From assembly GCF_030272615.1 (NCBI RefSeq), contig NC_081414.1:781982119-782046118 (forward strand): a stretch of 64,000 nucleotides of DNA, written 5' to 3'. The stretch's first letter is position 1, and each line of letters starts with the position of its first letter. The notes under the pieces are model-generated. The model was not told the DNA's origin. It did not search any database and was given only the letters and a program-made list of their open reading frames with translations. This DNA comes from Cryptomeria japonica. Taxonomy: Eukaryota > Streptophyta > Pinopsida > Cupressales > Cupressaceae. The translations under genes and the position numbers were made by a program. Shown here piece by piece: positions 1 through 11,147 of the stretch.

Positions 1-2109
1 GCAACTATGTATAAAGGTCCATTAGGTGCTCTAATGGTCTCACTAGGTTCAAATGTGATACACAAGTCCTTAGGTTTTCTTTGTTTCTCTACCATATTAA
101 CAAAATTTTGAACCGTGGTAGTCACATCAAAACGAGAGAAAGATATGTGTTCAGTCTCAATCACATTGGAGGTATGAGAAGGTAAAGGATCGGTAAAAAT
201 CTTAAGATTTTGATTACGAGGAGCTACTGATTTGTTTCCTTTATCATTCGCACCTGCCTCAGATATAGTATTATTATCAATCAAATCCTGAATTTTAATT
301 TTAATTTCAAAACATTTCTCAGTATCATGACCTAGTTGACGATAAAATTGACAAAAACAATTATTATCAAAGTAAGGTGAGGCTTCCTTAGAAGGGTCAA
401 CTAGTTTTATTGGGGGAAGTTTAATAACATTTCTTTATAACAACTGAGACATAATGCTATGTAAATATTCATTCAAAGGATTAAATTGTCTTTCTTTTTT
501 GAAAAATTTAGAAATAGGAGGCACACTTGTTGTAGCATTCACATTGTTGTTGTTGATGTCATTGAATTTGATGAATCCTTTTCTTGGTTTGAACTTGGAA
601 AATGGTTGTTGAGCACTGTCACCCTTATCACTCGGAGCCATAGGAGTGTATTGCTCCAGTTGAGTCACAGACAGTTGATAATTATGAAATTTTGCGCACA
701 ACTGTGGAAAGGAAGTAAACTCAGAAAGGAGAAGTTTGTCCTAATATCTTTTTGCAAATTAGAAATGAAAATTCTTAGAATATCATTATAAGGCACTAGA
801 AAAGAAATTTTAGAACACACATGCTTATATCTACTAATAAAATCAGTCACTTTTTCTTTAACACCTTGTTTGCAATGCATTAAATCAGTCAAAGTGATTT
901 TATGACCTATATTGTTTTGAAATTGTAGAATAAAAGCATTTTCTAATTGTTAAAAAAAAGTAATAGAATAAGAAGGCAAAGAGAAATACCATTGTAAAGC
1001 CTTATCTCTTAATGTTCTAGTAAACAATTTTGCAAGCAATCTTTGATCATAAGAAAAGTTAGCACACAATGGTTGAAATGTTTTGACATCTACTAAAGGA
1101 TCACCTTTTTCATTATAGAGTTCCAATTGAGGGACTTCAACATGTTTAGGTAGGACATCTCTAACAATATCAAGAGAAATTGGACTCACAACATCAAATG
1201 TGGGCACACTAATCTTAGATTGACTCGTAGAAGCGATTTGTTGTTGCAATGATGACATAGTTTGAGAAAGGTTACTAATGGTTGCTTCGGTTGAAGAATT
1301 TATGTTAGAAATGTTTGATTGAGAAGGTGGTGTGATTTTGTTGAAAGAAGGCATTCATTGAGAATAAGTGGAGGAACACTATGGTAAGTAGGCATAGGAG
1401 ATGATTGAGTAGGAAATAGGACACTAAAAGGAGGAATAGAATGATTATATAAATTTCCCCCTTACATCAAATTTATTGGGTGAGAGACAAGAGGAATACT
1501 TATTGAAGGCATAGATAAGGATGAAGGATTTATTGAAGAAGAGGGATTGCCCCCATGACTAATGGTTGTAGGTATGACATTCTGAGTTGATGTAGCCATA
1601 ATGTTTGAAGTGAAGGGAGGAATGCTAGCCATTAGAGTGGTCAAAGGAATAGAATGATTGATTTGTGTAGAAGGTTCTGAATAACCTAAGTTCTCAGCAC
1701 AACTCTTTATAGGCATGACATTAGAATCAACAATATGAGCAATGCCACGCAATATATCAATTTCATTCTTATCACTTTGAATCATATGCTTTAGGCCTTC
1801 AATTAATTGAAGAGCTTCACTATTAGGGTATTCTTGGGACATCCATTGTTGAAATTTATCAAATTGATTATCCAATTTTGAAAGTTTATCTATGGAAACT
1901 CTAGTCAAAGCTTCTTTGTGTTCATCATGAGATTCATCAATTGGATAGATAGGGACATTATTAGGATGGGAAGAATTAGAATTATCCTCATTAAAGAAGT
2001 CCCCCAAATTAGGCTCCATCTCCCCAGTAATTAAACCTTGGGAAGCCTTAATTCTAATGCTTCGTCTAATGGGGATAGTGTAGGTAGGACTAATAGTGGT
2101 AAAACTCAT
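1..2109 (-). pseudogene. Degenerate gag polyprotein of TR-GAG copy 1
   Basis: The capsid-type protein of a non-autonomous LTR element, expected to build virus-like particles in the cytoplasm. Reading starts at 2109 (MSFTTISPTYTIP) and continues through pieces in shifted frames at 1462-2109, 950-1354, 665-892 and 435-701, then into residual coding sequence down to base 1. The retrotransposon gag core lies at about 665-1150 (LAKLFTRTLRDKALQWYFSL and a downstream MHCKQGVKEKVTDF segment). A Cys/His segment (FCQFYRQLGHDTEKC) lies near 300-365. The piece at 1462-2109 aligns closely with the intact-looking N-terminus of copy 2 (WMSQEYP, DILRGIAHIVD). Several frameshifts make it a pseudogene. The C-terminal third lies beyond the window. 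Confidence 0.85.
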
Positions 2110-3189
2110 GCAATAAAGGGAAAATTTGAATTTGGAATTTTAAGATCAAAGTTTGCAAAATTGAATAATGTAAAATTCAAGGAAATTATGATTACACAAT
2201 TTGAACTTTGTTGAAAGGAAGAATGACACAATTTTCCAAGAAAAATTATGAGAAAAGGTAATTGAAATTTTAAAATTAGGGCCAATGGGATACCACTCAA
2301 TTTCAAAATTAAATTTGTCAAAATTTGAATCAGGGTAGTTTATAAATAACCACATAATTTCAATTTTTTTCTTAAAAGTTGTGATGTTGAAATTGGGAAG
2401 TATTTTTAAAGGGAGAATAATTCAAGAAAATCAGCCAATTTTCTTGATTTAAGCAATTAAATATAGTCATAATAGTCTCTTGAAATTTCACGAAAAAAGT
2501 CATGGACTGTGTTGAAAGTGCACACGGTTGTCCCAACTTTTTCAAAAAATTTCCGGGATGAAAGTTAGGATGATTTTAAAGCTAATCCCAAAAAATTGGT
2601 TGATTTTACGAAGTTTAGATAGGCGAAATTGAGGTTTGAATGTGAAAATAGGACCCTATTAGGGTTTTGCAAAAGATAAGAAATTAAATTGCAAATGTGA
2701 AAAAGGTCAAACCTAATGGATAAGACCACCTTAAATAATGTTTAGAAAACTAAAATTGATTAAGATAGATTAAAATTTGCACAAAATCCAATTAAATTTA
2801 AAATTAGGGTTTCAAGACCTAACCACTTAATTTTAAAATTTTGAATTTTGGAAAAGGGAGGGAAACTGAAAATTTGAATTTTAAGCAAGAAGACAAATCT
2901 GAAAATAGTCCTAAATCTGAAAATTAAATGTGAATTCAATTTTTGTACAAGTTCAATTTGTTTTTTGAAAATTAGGGTTTTGACAACTAACCACTTAATT
3001 TTGTAAATTTGATTTGCAATTTGAACAAGACAATGATGAAATTGAATTTTACAAGTTAAGAAATTTTCAGATATAAAACTATAGATAAAATTTTTTACAA
3101 GACACAAGTTCAATTCCAATTTTTGAAAACTAGGGTTTTAATTGATAAAAAATATGCAATGATCTGAAATGTGAAGCATGTAAGACATT
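2110..3189 (-). other. Untranslated leader of TR-GAG copy 1
   Basis: About 1.1 kb between primer-binding site and gag start, AT-rich, with recurring AAATTAGGGTTT-like motifs also found in the copy 2 leader. It contains one instance of the family hairpin at 2504-2533 (arms GGACTGTG and a bulged CACGGTTGTCC) with the GTGCAC palindrome in the loop. Short open frames here have no recognisable product and I do not call genes. Confidence 0.6.
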
Positions 3190-3202
3190 GGGTTCACCAA
3201 AA
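3190..3202 (-). promoter_or_regulatory. Primer-binding site of TR-GAG copy 1
   Basis: Read on the minus strand, TTTTGGTGAACCC follows directly after the LTR end ...ATTACA. The same 13 bases follow the LTR of copy 2 at 19920, so the junction is conserved. I could not assign the primer tRNA. Confidence 0.65.
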
Positions 3203-3251
3203 TGTAATGGTGGTGAAAAAGGGAGATGGAGAAATCAAGAGGAAATCTTTT
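3203..3251 (-). repeat. 5' LTR of TR-GAG copy 1, distal fragment (U5 end)
   Basis: Last 49 bp of the LTR, ending ACCATTACA on the minus strand. It is cut off from the rest of the LTR (9618-10775) by the copia element. The bases 3247-3251 (CTTTT) are one copy of the copia target duplication. Confidence 0.75.
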
Positions 3252-3699
3252 TGTAGGATTTTGCCAAGATCAAGGGCACAATGAAAAGCATAAAAGAGAC
3301 AATAGAATGACAAGAACAAACTGTATTCTCATCAATATGCAAAATGATCAACTGGATTAACCAATACAATGAATAGAGGCCTGCTTATATAGGCAAGGCC
3401 ATATGGATGTATGAGCACACAAATATGACATGTGGCTCAATGAGAAACAAGGGTAGGTAAGAAATACTAGGGGTAGGTAGGAAAAATAATATAATATTCC
3501 ACAAGAGGTGGATGACCCACCGAATGTGGAGTGTAACAGCAAAATAAGACCACAAAAGGTGGAATTTCTCCTACAAGCTCTATCCCTATGTGCACACTTC
3601 CCTAAGTGTCTCAAATCCAAACTACAAAGAGATGCATTATCCTAAGTTAACTTAAGTAAGTGTAATAATATCCTAAATGAATATTTATTTACACCAACA
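3252..3699 (-). repeat. 3' LTR of the nested copia element
   Basis: 448 bp, TGTTGGTGTAAA... to ...AATCCTACA on the minus strand, about 98% identical to 9165-9612. It contains the same TATATAAG box (3384-3391) as the 5' LTR. Confidence 0.95.
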
Positions 3700-3710
3700 C
3701 CCCCCCTTAA
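3700..3710 (-). promoter_or_regulatory. Polypurine tract of the nested copia element
   Basis: TTAAGGGGGGG on the minus strand, immediately upstream of the 3' LTR. It is the expected plus-strand priming site. Confidence 0.8.
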
Positions 3711-4019
3711 GTGCAACTTAGGGGAATGAAGACTGAAGTCAACAATGCAAGATGGGTCCCAGCTACTAGGCCATGATAGGTACCCATGTACAATATGCAA
3801 ATAGAAGCAAAACTATGCAATGCAATCTCTCACAAACAGAGAAAGGGAGAAAACCCAGTGGGAAAAAACTCCCCCCCAAAAGAGAGATGAATGTACAAAA
3901 GACTCTCAAAGAAGAAGGACAAAACCTCAAAGAGGAAAAAGGCCCCCCCATAAGAGAGGAAGGAGAAGTCAGCTGACCCCCCCTAATGACACATCCTACA
4001 CCCCCAAGAGAGCTCACAA
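3711..4019 (-). other. 3' untranslated region of the nested copia element
   Basis: About 300 bp between the pol stop and the polypurine tract, with runs of CCCCCC. The part near 3750-3770 (ATGGGTCCCAGC...) recurs at 42071, marking the fragment there as the same family. No gene is seen. Confidence 0.6.
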
Positions 4020-7000
4020 CTACTGGAACTTACTCTCGGTGAAAGGTTTGGTGAATATGTCAGCAACCTGCTTTGCTGTAGGACAATACTGCAAATCAAT
4101 GACCTACTCCTGGATGAGCTCTCAGATATAGTGCATATGAATCTCGATGTGTTTGGTCTGCTGGTGCTGGACTAGGTTCTTCGAGATTGCAATAGCACTC
4201 TGATTGTCACAATGTAGAACTGTCAATCATGGAGTGGTGAATCCAAACTCTATGAGGATCTGTTAGAGCCAAATGGTCTCAGTTGCTAGATTAACAGTGC
4301 CTCAATACTCAGCCTCAATCGAAGAGAGAGCAATAGCTTGTTGCTTCTTGCTCTGCCAACAAATGGGGCTTGAACCAAGGTGAAAACTGTAACCAGAAGT
4401 AGACTTACGATCATCAAGATCGCAAGCCCAATCAAAGTCTGTGTAACCAACCAAGCGGAGTCCTGTGCTTGCTGCATAGTGAATCCCATAGTGATGTGTA
4501 CCCTGGATGTAATGAAGGATGCGTTTGGCAGCTTTCCAATGAAGCTCATGTGGTTCCTACATGAAGCGAGAAACCATGCCAATGATAAATGAAATATCAG
4601 GGCATGTATGAGTCAAGTAGATGAGACTTCCCACAAGCTAACGATACAGAGTGGCATCAACTAGTGGAGAAGAACACTGAGCCTCAAGCTTGACTCCTGA
4701 AAGAAAGGGAGTTGGGGCAGGCTTACAATTAGCCATATGAAAGCATGCAAGTAGATCAAGAGCATACCTGGGCTGTGATAGTGTAATCCCAAAAGGTGAC
4801 TGTGAAATCTCTATCCCGAGAAAGTAGTGCAAAAGACCCAAGTCAGTCATAGCAAATCTGTCATGCAAAGTAGATTTGACCCTGCTAATGATGGATGAAG
4901 TGCTTCCTATAATGATCAAGTCATCAACATAGAGCACAAGTATCAAGTGAGAGTCATCCTGTCACAAAATGTAGACATTTGGATCGGAATGACACCTGGT
5001 GAACCCTGCGGAGAGAAGAAAGGAATCCATCTTGGCGTACCAAGCCTTGGGGGCCTGTTTAAGGCCATAGAGAGATTTCCTTAGTCTGTAAACCAAGGAA
5101 GTATCCTGGATGAAACCCTGTGGCTGCTCCATATAAATCTCCTCATCAAGATCACCATGAAGAAAAGAACTCTTCACATCCATCTGATGTACAACCCAAC
5201 CATGAGCTGTAGCAATAGAAAGTGTCAAACGAATGGAGTTCATCTTGGCTATGGGTGCAAAGGTCTCAGTATAGTCAACACCTGCAACCTACGAGAAACC
5301 TTTCACAACAAGCTGAGCCTTATACTTATCCACACTACCATCCGCTGCAAACTTGGTCTGATAGATCCACTTACATCGAACCATCTTTCTCCCTTTAGGG
5401 AGATGGACTAGATCCCATGTGTTGTTCCTCAAAGTGAACACTCCTCTCAATGAACACCTCATGTGTCGCTGGATCCATCAATCTGTATGCCTTAACACCC
5501 TCAGGATATCCAACAAATATGCAAGGCTGACTCTGAGGTTCCAATGCCTTGCATTTTTGCGGAGGTATGCGAGCCCATGTTGGACACCCAAAGACTTTGA
5601 AATGCCTCACAATAGGTTTCCTACCAGCCCAAGCTTTAAAAGGAGTAATACGTTGCAAAGCTTTGTGAGGAACCTGATTTTGGATGTGTGTGGCACAACT
5701 GATAGCCTCTACCCAAAAGGCGAGATCAAGAGAACATGCATGTATCATACAACTAGCCATTTCTTTGAGAGTTCTATTCTTGCATTCTGCAACCCCATTC
5801 TATTGTGGAGTGTATGTGACAGAATGCTGAAGATCAATCCCCTCAAATGTACAAAAATCCTCAAGTCTTTTGTTCACATATTCCCTTCCATTATCTGTGC
5901 GAAGAATCTTGACCACTTTCCCTAATTGCTTCTCCACATGAGTCTTGAAGTCCTGAAATCTATCAAATACTTCACTCTTATGTATGAGAAAGTAGACCCA
6001 AGTGAAGCGGGAGTAGTCATGAATGAAGGTAAGAACATAGCGGGCCTTACTAAATGAAGGTGCTGGAAATGGACCTGCTACATTGCTGTGAACAAGTTGA
6101 AGAACTTCCAAAGCTCTCCAAGTTTTCCCTTTATCAAACTTCTCTTTGGGATGCTTGCCCATGGAACAACCTGAACATACACCCTCTGAAAAACTAATTC
6201 GAGGTAGACTTGTGACCATGTCTTTAGTGCTGAGCTGCTAAAGATAGCGGTAGTTGAGGTGACCAAACCGCTCATGCCATAGCTTACTTTCTGAATTTTA
6301 ATGAGTAAGCAAGGCCCTAGAAGGTGAACTTGGCACAAAGTGAGAAAATGAATAAAGCCTTGAGTTGTCATTGACTTGTCCCACTGCTACCAAGGCATCA
6401 TCATCAAGTTCCTTTACCACAATTGAATCTAGTGTAAACTCAACCTTTTTCCCATTCCCATAGTGAGTGATTTCATAGATGGAGAGAAGGTTGGTAGACA
6501 AGTTAGGAACATAGAGAACATTCTCAAATTTTCCATCATCCATGTCAACTGAACCTTTCCCTTCAACCTCTACTTGTGTATCATCACCTATGTAAATGTG
6601 AGGTACCTTAGATGGCTCTAATGAAGAAAACTGCTCCTTTGTAGAACCCATGTGATATGAGGCACCCGAGTCAAGTATCCATTGCTGTGAAGAACCTGTT
6701 GTAGCCACAAATGCTTGCCCTTTTCCCTTAGACTGTGAGGAAGAAGAAGGAGACGAATCCTTCTTTGTGTAGGCAGATGGCAAGTTGATATTGTTTTTCT
6801 TAAGAAGATTGGTTAACTCATCAACTTGCTTTGCGTGACATCGATGCTCATCATGACCATACTTCTTGCAATATGCACAAGTTGGTTTATCCTTCTTAGG
6901 TGGTGTCCCCTTCTTGGAAGAGGATGAAAAATCGCGTCGTGATGGAGAGGATGATTGTCCTTTTTTCTGGTGTGGCTTAGACTTAGAGTGCTTCTTCTTC

Positions 7001-7674
7001 TTGTTGGAATCTTTGCCTTGACTTCCTTGATTTCCTTGATTTTCTACCAAAGCCTTGGACTTTGAAGACTTGAGAAGTCCCATGTTCAACAACTTAGATT
7101 TTTCCAATATTAACATTTCTATGAAAGCATCAAATGAAGGCATAACATAGGAACTCCCCACTATCAAACGATGAGTTTGGAAGCTAGACACAAATGTTGT
7201 ATATTCTAGTGCAAGCTTATCCAACAAGTTGAATATCAATTGAGCATCCTTTTTGTCAATTCCACAATCCTTAAGCTTTGCTCTTAGCTCATTTTCTTTG
7301 GTGACATAATCTTGGATTGTATCAAAACTCTTGGGATCCAAGTTGGTGAGCTCATTGTCAATCTGATAGCCTCTGATTTCATCAACTTGACCATACAATT
7401 TCTAAAACATATCCCAAGCCTCTTTGATTGTTTTACACTTCTCAAAGTGAAAAATGAGGTCATCTGATACATACTTGTGTAAAGTTCCAAGAGCCATGCA
7501 ATTCTTTGTGAGCCATTCTAATTGAGCATTTGGATTAGCCTTAGGATCAGGTGGTGTTGTTATTGTTCCATCTATGTAATGTGTGAGACCCTTTTCCATT
7601 AATTTACTCCATACTTTAATTTTCCATGATGCATATTTATGTGGAGTTAAAGGTGGAAATTTATTAGGACTCAT
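4020..7674 (-). pseudogene. copia gag-pol polyprotein, disabled
   Basis: Encodes the gag, protease, integrase, reverse transcriptase and RNase H of the nested copia element. The start at 7674 (MSPNKFPPLTPHKYASW) begins a typical copia gag. In order there is a zinc knuckle CX2CX4HX4C near 6850-6890, protease motif WILDSGASYHM near 6660, GAG pre-integrase (LWHERFGHLN), integrase (RTDNGREY at about 5890), RT (QMDVKSSFLHGDL; YVDD near 4925) and RNase H (KSTSGYSF, then DIFTKPF near 4050). In-frame stops occur at 7402-7404, 6298-6300, inside integrase near 5797 and between RT blocks. The first integrase catalytic Asp appears as Asn (VHSNVAGP). Reading stops at 4020. The frame is mostly preserved, so decay is recent. 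Confidence 0.93.
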
Positions 7675-9152
7675 TGCAAGAAAAAAATGGAAAGAGCACA
7701 AAGAGAGGCACAATCACACAAGACACCCCGCCAAATTCACTCAATCAAAGAACCCCCCCCAAATGTGATGATTTTGGCACTTTATAAATAGTGCGTATAC
7801 AATGGGCCACTTGCAAAAAATGGCAAAGTGGACTTCTAATTACAATTTTACAACTGCCTCAATAAGGCCAAAAGCAACTCAAATTGATAATGCAAGAGAT
7901 CTAACTAAGATCCAAGCAATTTACAAGTACCTAATAGGCCAAATAAGACCAATATTTGAAAGTACAATTTCCACTCAAAATATTTGAAATCTGATCATAT
8001 ATTATGAAAGTAGACAAAAAAATATGCACTTTCAAAAAAAATGGCACTTGAAAAGGAGGTCGTATGAGCTCAAACGAGACCTTTGAAGTTGCAGAATTGA
8101 GGATTAGATAGGTACAGCTGAGAGAATCCTAAAATTCTGAAAAACCTATGCACCAAAATTAGAAAATAACCACACCACTATGAAGATCATGAAATTTTAG
8201 CCCATTTCAAAAAAAATTGCATGAAAAAAGGAGCAAAAATGAGCAAGATATGGCCTTTCAAAGTTGGACTGCAAAATTGAAAAGCTCAACGGAGAGGGGT
8301 TAAAATTTTTTCAAAAATTTGCTGATGTGGCACTAATGTTAGCAGTTTACTATGTTAAATTTGATGCCCATCTTGCCATCGCAAAAATGTCATCCCTCTG
8401 CGTGGCGTCTGTACTGTACAGATAGGCTGATGTGGTAGATGACTGTGCAAGCCGTACGGATGATGTGGTGCGGTGACTGTGTGTACGGAGGTCGACCATG
8501 GGCCAGTGGCCGCCTGCCACATGGAAAACACGGGTTTGCCAATTTAGTGGACCGCTGGGGAGGGAGGCGCTACTAGAGAAGAATATCCTAGCAGGCCTCG
8601 AGCCGAGGTCACCGGGAGTCGAGGGGAGGCTGGCGGTATGCTGCCGGCGGGTGGTCTTGCGGCCGGTGGCGGCGGTGAGGTACATAGCATTGGCGTGGTG
8701 GAGGGAGAGCAGCGGCAGCGGCGGGAGTTCCTCGGCGACGGTGGGAGGTAATCTGCGGCAACGGCAGTGACAGTGACCACCGAAAAAAGGTACCACTGGT
8801 GCAGGTACTGTGCCACAGTTGCGCAGACCTGCAAGTACGGTAATCATGGGGAGGGGGGTCTACAGACCCCAAAAAAAAACAATTTTTTTTAAAAATTTTT
8901 CTAAAATATTTTTTGATTTTTTGAAAAATAATTAAAAAATTTCGAAATCTGTACGATAATAGCCAAAATGGGGAAAAAAAATTTCTCACCAAAATAGGTC
9001 GACTTTATAGTCAAAATTTATGGAAATGGCCTCCCAGATTCAACGATGATGTCCAAATTGCTGTATGACACCCCCAAAAATTGAAGATCCCCAAATCCAA
9101 AAATAGAAGCCTTCCACAATGTCTCCAAAAACTAATCAATGAAGCCCCAATA
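7675..9152 (-). other. Long copia leader containing a GC-rich island
   Basis: Nearly 1.5 kb lie between primer-binding site and gag start. Most is AT-rich, but about 8390-8860 is strongly GC-rich (CGGCGG and GCCGGTGG runs) with an open minus-strand frame from 8847 to 8350 (165 codons). I recognise no domain in that frame. Its composition differs sharply from both flanks. A short perfect hairpin GGGGTCT/AGACCCC sits near 8855-8871. It could be a structured leader or a captured host fragment. Confidence 0.55.
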
Positions 9153-9164
9153 GCTCTGATACCA
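9153..9164 (-). promoter_or_regulatory. Primer-binding site (initiator tRNA-Met type)
   Basis: TGGTATCAGAGC on the minus strand, directly after the 5' LTR. It is the standard tRNA-Met complement of plant copia elements. Confidence 0.95.
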
Positions 9165-9612
9165 TGTAGGATTTTGCCAAGATCAAGGGCACAATGAAAA
9201 GCATAAAAGAGAAAATAGAATGACAAGAACAAACTATATTCTCATCAATATGCAAAATGTTCAACTAGATTAACCAATACAATGAATAGAGGCCTGCTTA
9301 TATAGGCAAGGCCATATGGATGTATGAGCACACAAATATGACATGTGGCTCAATGAGAAACAAGGGTAGGTAAGAAATACTAGGGGTAGGTAGGAGAAAT
9401 AATATAATATTCCACAAGAGGTGGATGACCCACCAAATGTGGAGTGTAACAGCAAAATAAGACCACGAAAGGTCGAATTTCTCCTACAAGCTCTATCCCT
9501 ATGTGCACACTTCCCTAAGTGTCTCAAATCCAAACTACGAAGAGATGCATTATCCTAAGTTAACTTAAGTAAGTGTAATAATATCCAAAATGAATATTTA
9601 TTTACACCAACA
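9165..9612 (-). repeat. 5' LTR of the nested copia element
   Basis: 448 bp pair of 3252-3699. The minus-strand start is at 9612 and it is followed by the CTTTT target duplication at 9613-9617. Confidence 0.95.
9297..9304 (-). promoter_or_regulatory. TATA box of the copia LTR promoter
   Basis: TATATAAG in the context GCCTATATAAGCAGGCC on the minus strand, conserved in both LTRs (the other copy is at 3384-3391). Confidence 0.7.
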
Positions 9613-9617
9613 CTTTT

Positions 9618-10775
9618 CTCTCCTCAAGTGGAGGAGTGAAAGTTTCACACAAGATTATCCTCAACCTTTCATGCCCATTACATTTAAAGGAGGGGGGAAA
9701 TTCAATAAATCCAATCTCAATAGGAAGAGACTGAATACTAAATATTTTGAATTGACAATGGTTTCAGAAAGTGAAAGTAACCCTCCTTTAGAATGGATAA
9801 GTTGAATTACGCGATTTAAGTCCAAGTGTAAATATGACAAAGAAATGGTTATAACTTGAGATAGAAATGTGGGATGAATTTGTGCACCTAGAATTAGTAG
9901 TAAGATGTTGAGATAAAGCTCCCCTACAAATTTGGGTGAAAGTTGTCAGGACCGTGTTGGAAGTGCACACAGTCCTCTGAAAAATCTGTGTGATGAAAAG
10001 GGTTTTTTCGCCTCTGAAAATGAAGTCCAAATCTCCAAATACAGTTGTGCACCCACAACCTACACACATAAAAGAGAGAAAATATTGTTGGGATTGGAGA
10101 TTTGCCTTCAGGTCAAACCCTAGTTTTGGAATTAACCAAATGATGAAAAGTACTTGCAAGTAATGAAAGTAAATGAATGAAATCGATTTCATCCTCTAGA
10201 GATGGTACAATTGAAATGTAGATAGAGTTGTTTGAAGGATATGCAGAATTGAATATCAAAAGGGATCACGACTTCAATGGTTGAATCTACTCGAATGCAA
10301 CACCTAGCCTTAAAAGGAGATTTGAGAATGCTCAATTCTTGAAAGGAATGCTTGAATGCTTGATTTCTCTTAGGATCACAATTTTCACGTCATGTATTCC
10401 TATTGAACTTATCTTATATATCTATATAAATAGGAAAGAGGAATGCATCTTATATATTTACCAATTAGGGCTAATTAACTTACTTTTATTTATAGTCCAA
10501 CATAGGGAAACTTTTCCCGGTTCTCAAATGCAAATCCTAATGCAAAGTTGGATCAGAAGGGGCCCAAAATAGGGCAAGGACAAGGGTGCCATGCCACTTT
10601 CCTATCCTAATTCAGGACAGGAAGCAGTAGAGGAGAGTGTGGGGTGCAAGGAGATGCAAGATTTGGGTAGTGTGAGCATGTCTCGGGTCTCCACTTAAGC
10701 TTAGGGATTCATTTCACCAATGTGAAGACCCACATGTGGTTGAAAACTGCAAGGTTGCAATTTTATAGGAAAATA
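9618..10775 (-). repeat. 5' LTR of TR-GAG copy 1, main fragment
   Basis: About 1.16 kb aligning in reverse complement with the copy 2 LTR. It has the start region TCCTATAAAATTGC, a TATA-like box near 10450, the CATTCAAG tandem repeat, and the TGGTTAATTCCAAAAC...GGGTTTGACCT block near 10110-10145. The family hairpin is at 9949-9975 (arms GGACTGTG and CACGGTCC on the minus strand). It is more diverged from copy 2 than the two copy 2 LTRs are from each other, so this is an older or different subfamily member. Confidence 0.75.
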
Positions 10776-11142
10776 TTTTTTAAGTGATAAATAAATAAAT
10801 ATTTTAATGTATGATATTAAAATAACTAATTAAAGGGAAATGCAAATATATCTATTAATAAATGTATTTATATATGAAATATGATGGGTGATAAGTATTG
10901 ATATTTACACATCTTTTATTGATTTTGAGTGTTTCAATTAAAAATAATATACTATTATATAATTAATTGTATATTTTTAGTGTCTTATATATATATTATA
11001 AAAGATTGACATGCATAATCTATGAAGGTTTTTAATTTTGGAGTATAACTAGCTACTATATTAATGTTATATATATAATACACTGAGATATATCCTTCTT
11101 GAAGCACATATTTATTCCTTTGTGATAAAGATTGTCATGTAA
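10776..11142. other. AT-rich spacer, no gene seen
   Basis: Simple AT-rich sequence between TR-GAG copy 1 and the chromovirus. It contains TATATATA runs and no frame I can support. It ends in ACTAG (11143-11147), one copy of the chromovirus target duplication. Confidence 0.6.
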
Positions 11143-11147
11143 ACTAG

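Larger units (their letters stand above)
3252..9612 (-). mobile_element. Complete Ty1/copia LTR retrotransposon nested in TR-GAG copy 1
   Basis: A structurally complete element of 6361 bp on the minus strand. It has two 448-bp LTRs (3252-3699 and 9165-9612) beginning TG and ending CA, a tRNA-Met-type primer-binding site abutting the 5' LTR, gag-pol, and a polypurine tract abutting the 3' LTR. The 5-bp target duplication is perfect: CTTTT at 3247-3251 and 9613-9617. By eye the LTRs differ at about 10 of 448 positions (about 2.2%). The pol has several in-frame stops, so it is complete in structure but not coding-competent. The gag, protease, integrase, RT, RNase H order defines copia. The family within copia is not assigned. 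Confidence 0.95.
1..10775 (-). mobile_element. TR-GAG-type (gag-only) LTR retrotransposon, copy 1, 5' part, split by a copia insertion
   Basis: On the minus strand the order is 5' LTR (10775 down to 9618, then 3251-3203), primer-binding site, about 1.1 kb leader, and a gag coding region running off the left edge. The gag protein, LTR and leader all match the plus-strand copy at 18680-26491, which shows the whole element has gag and no reverse transcriptase. A complete copia element (3252-9612) sits inside the 5' LTR. The right boundary near 10775 comes from alignment with the copy 2 LTR start and is good to a few bases. The 3' LTR and target duplication lie outside the window. Being non-autonomous is inferred from copy 2. 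Confidence 0.8.

Noticed and set aside
4286-4582. 98-codon minus-strand frame over the copia RNase H region
   Set aside because: It is a shifted shadow of the true RNase H frame (KSTSGYSF...), which is interrupted by stops.
8350-8847. 165-codon frame in the GC-rich island as a captured gene
   Set aside because: No domain or gene recognised. Open frames are expected by chance in GC-rich DNA. Kept only as a compositional observation.
9270-9533. Repeated 87-codon frames at 9270-9533 and 3357-3620
   Set aside because: They are near-identical because they lie in the two copia LTRs, and they overlap the promoter.
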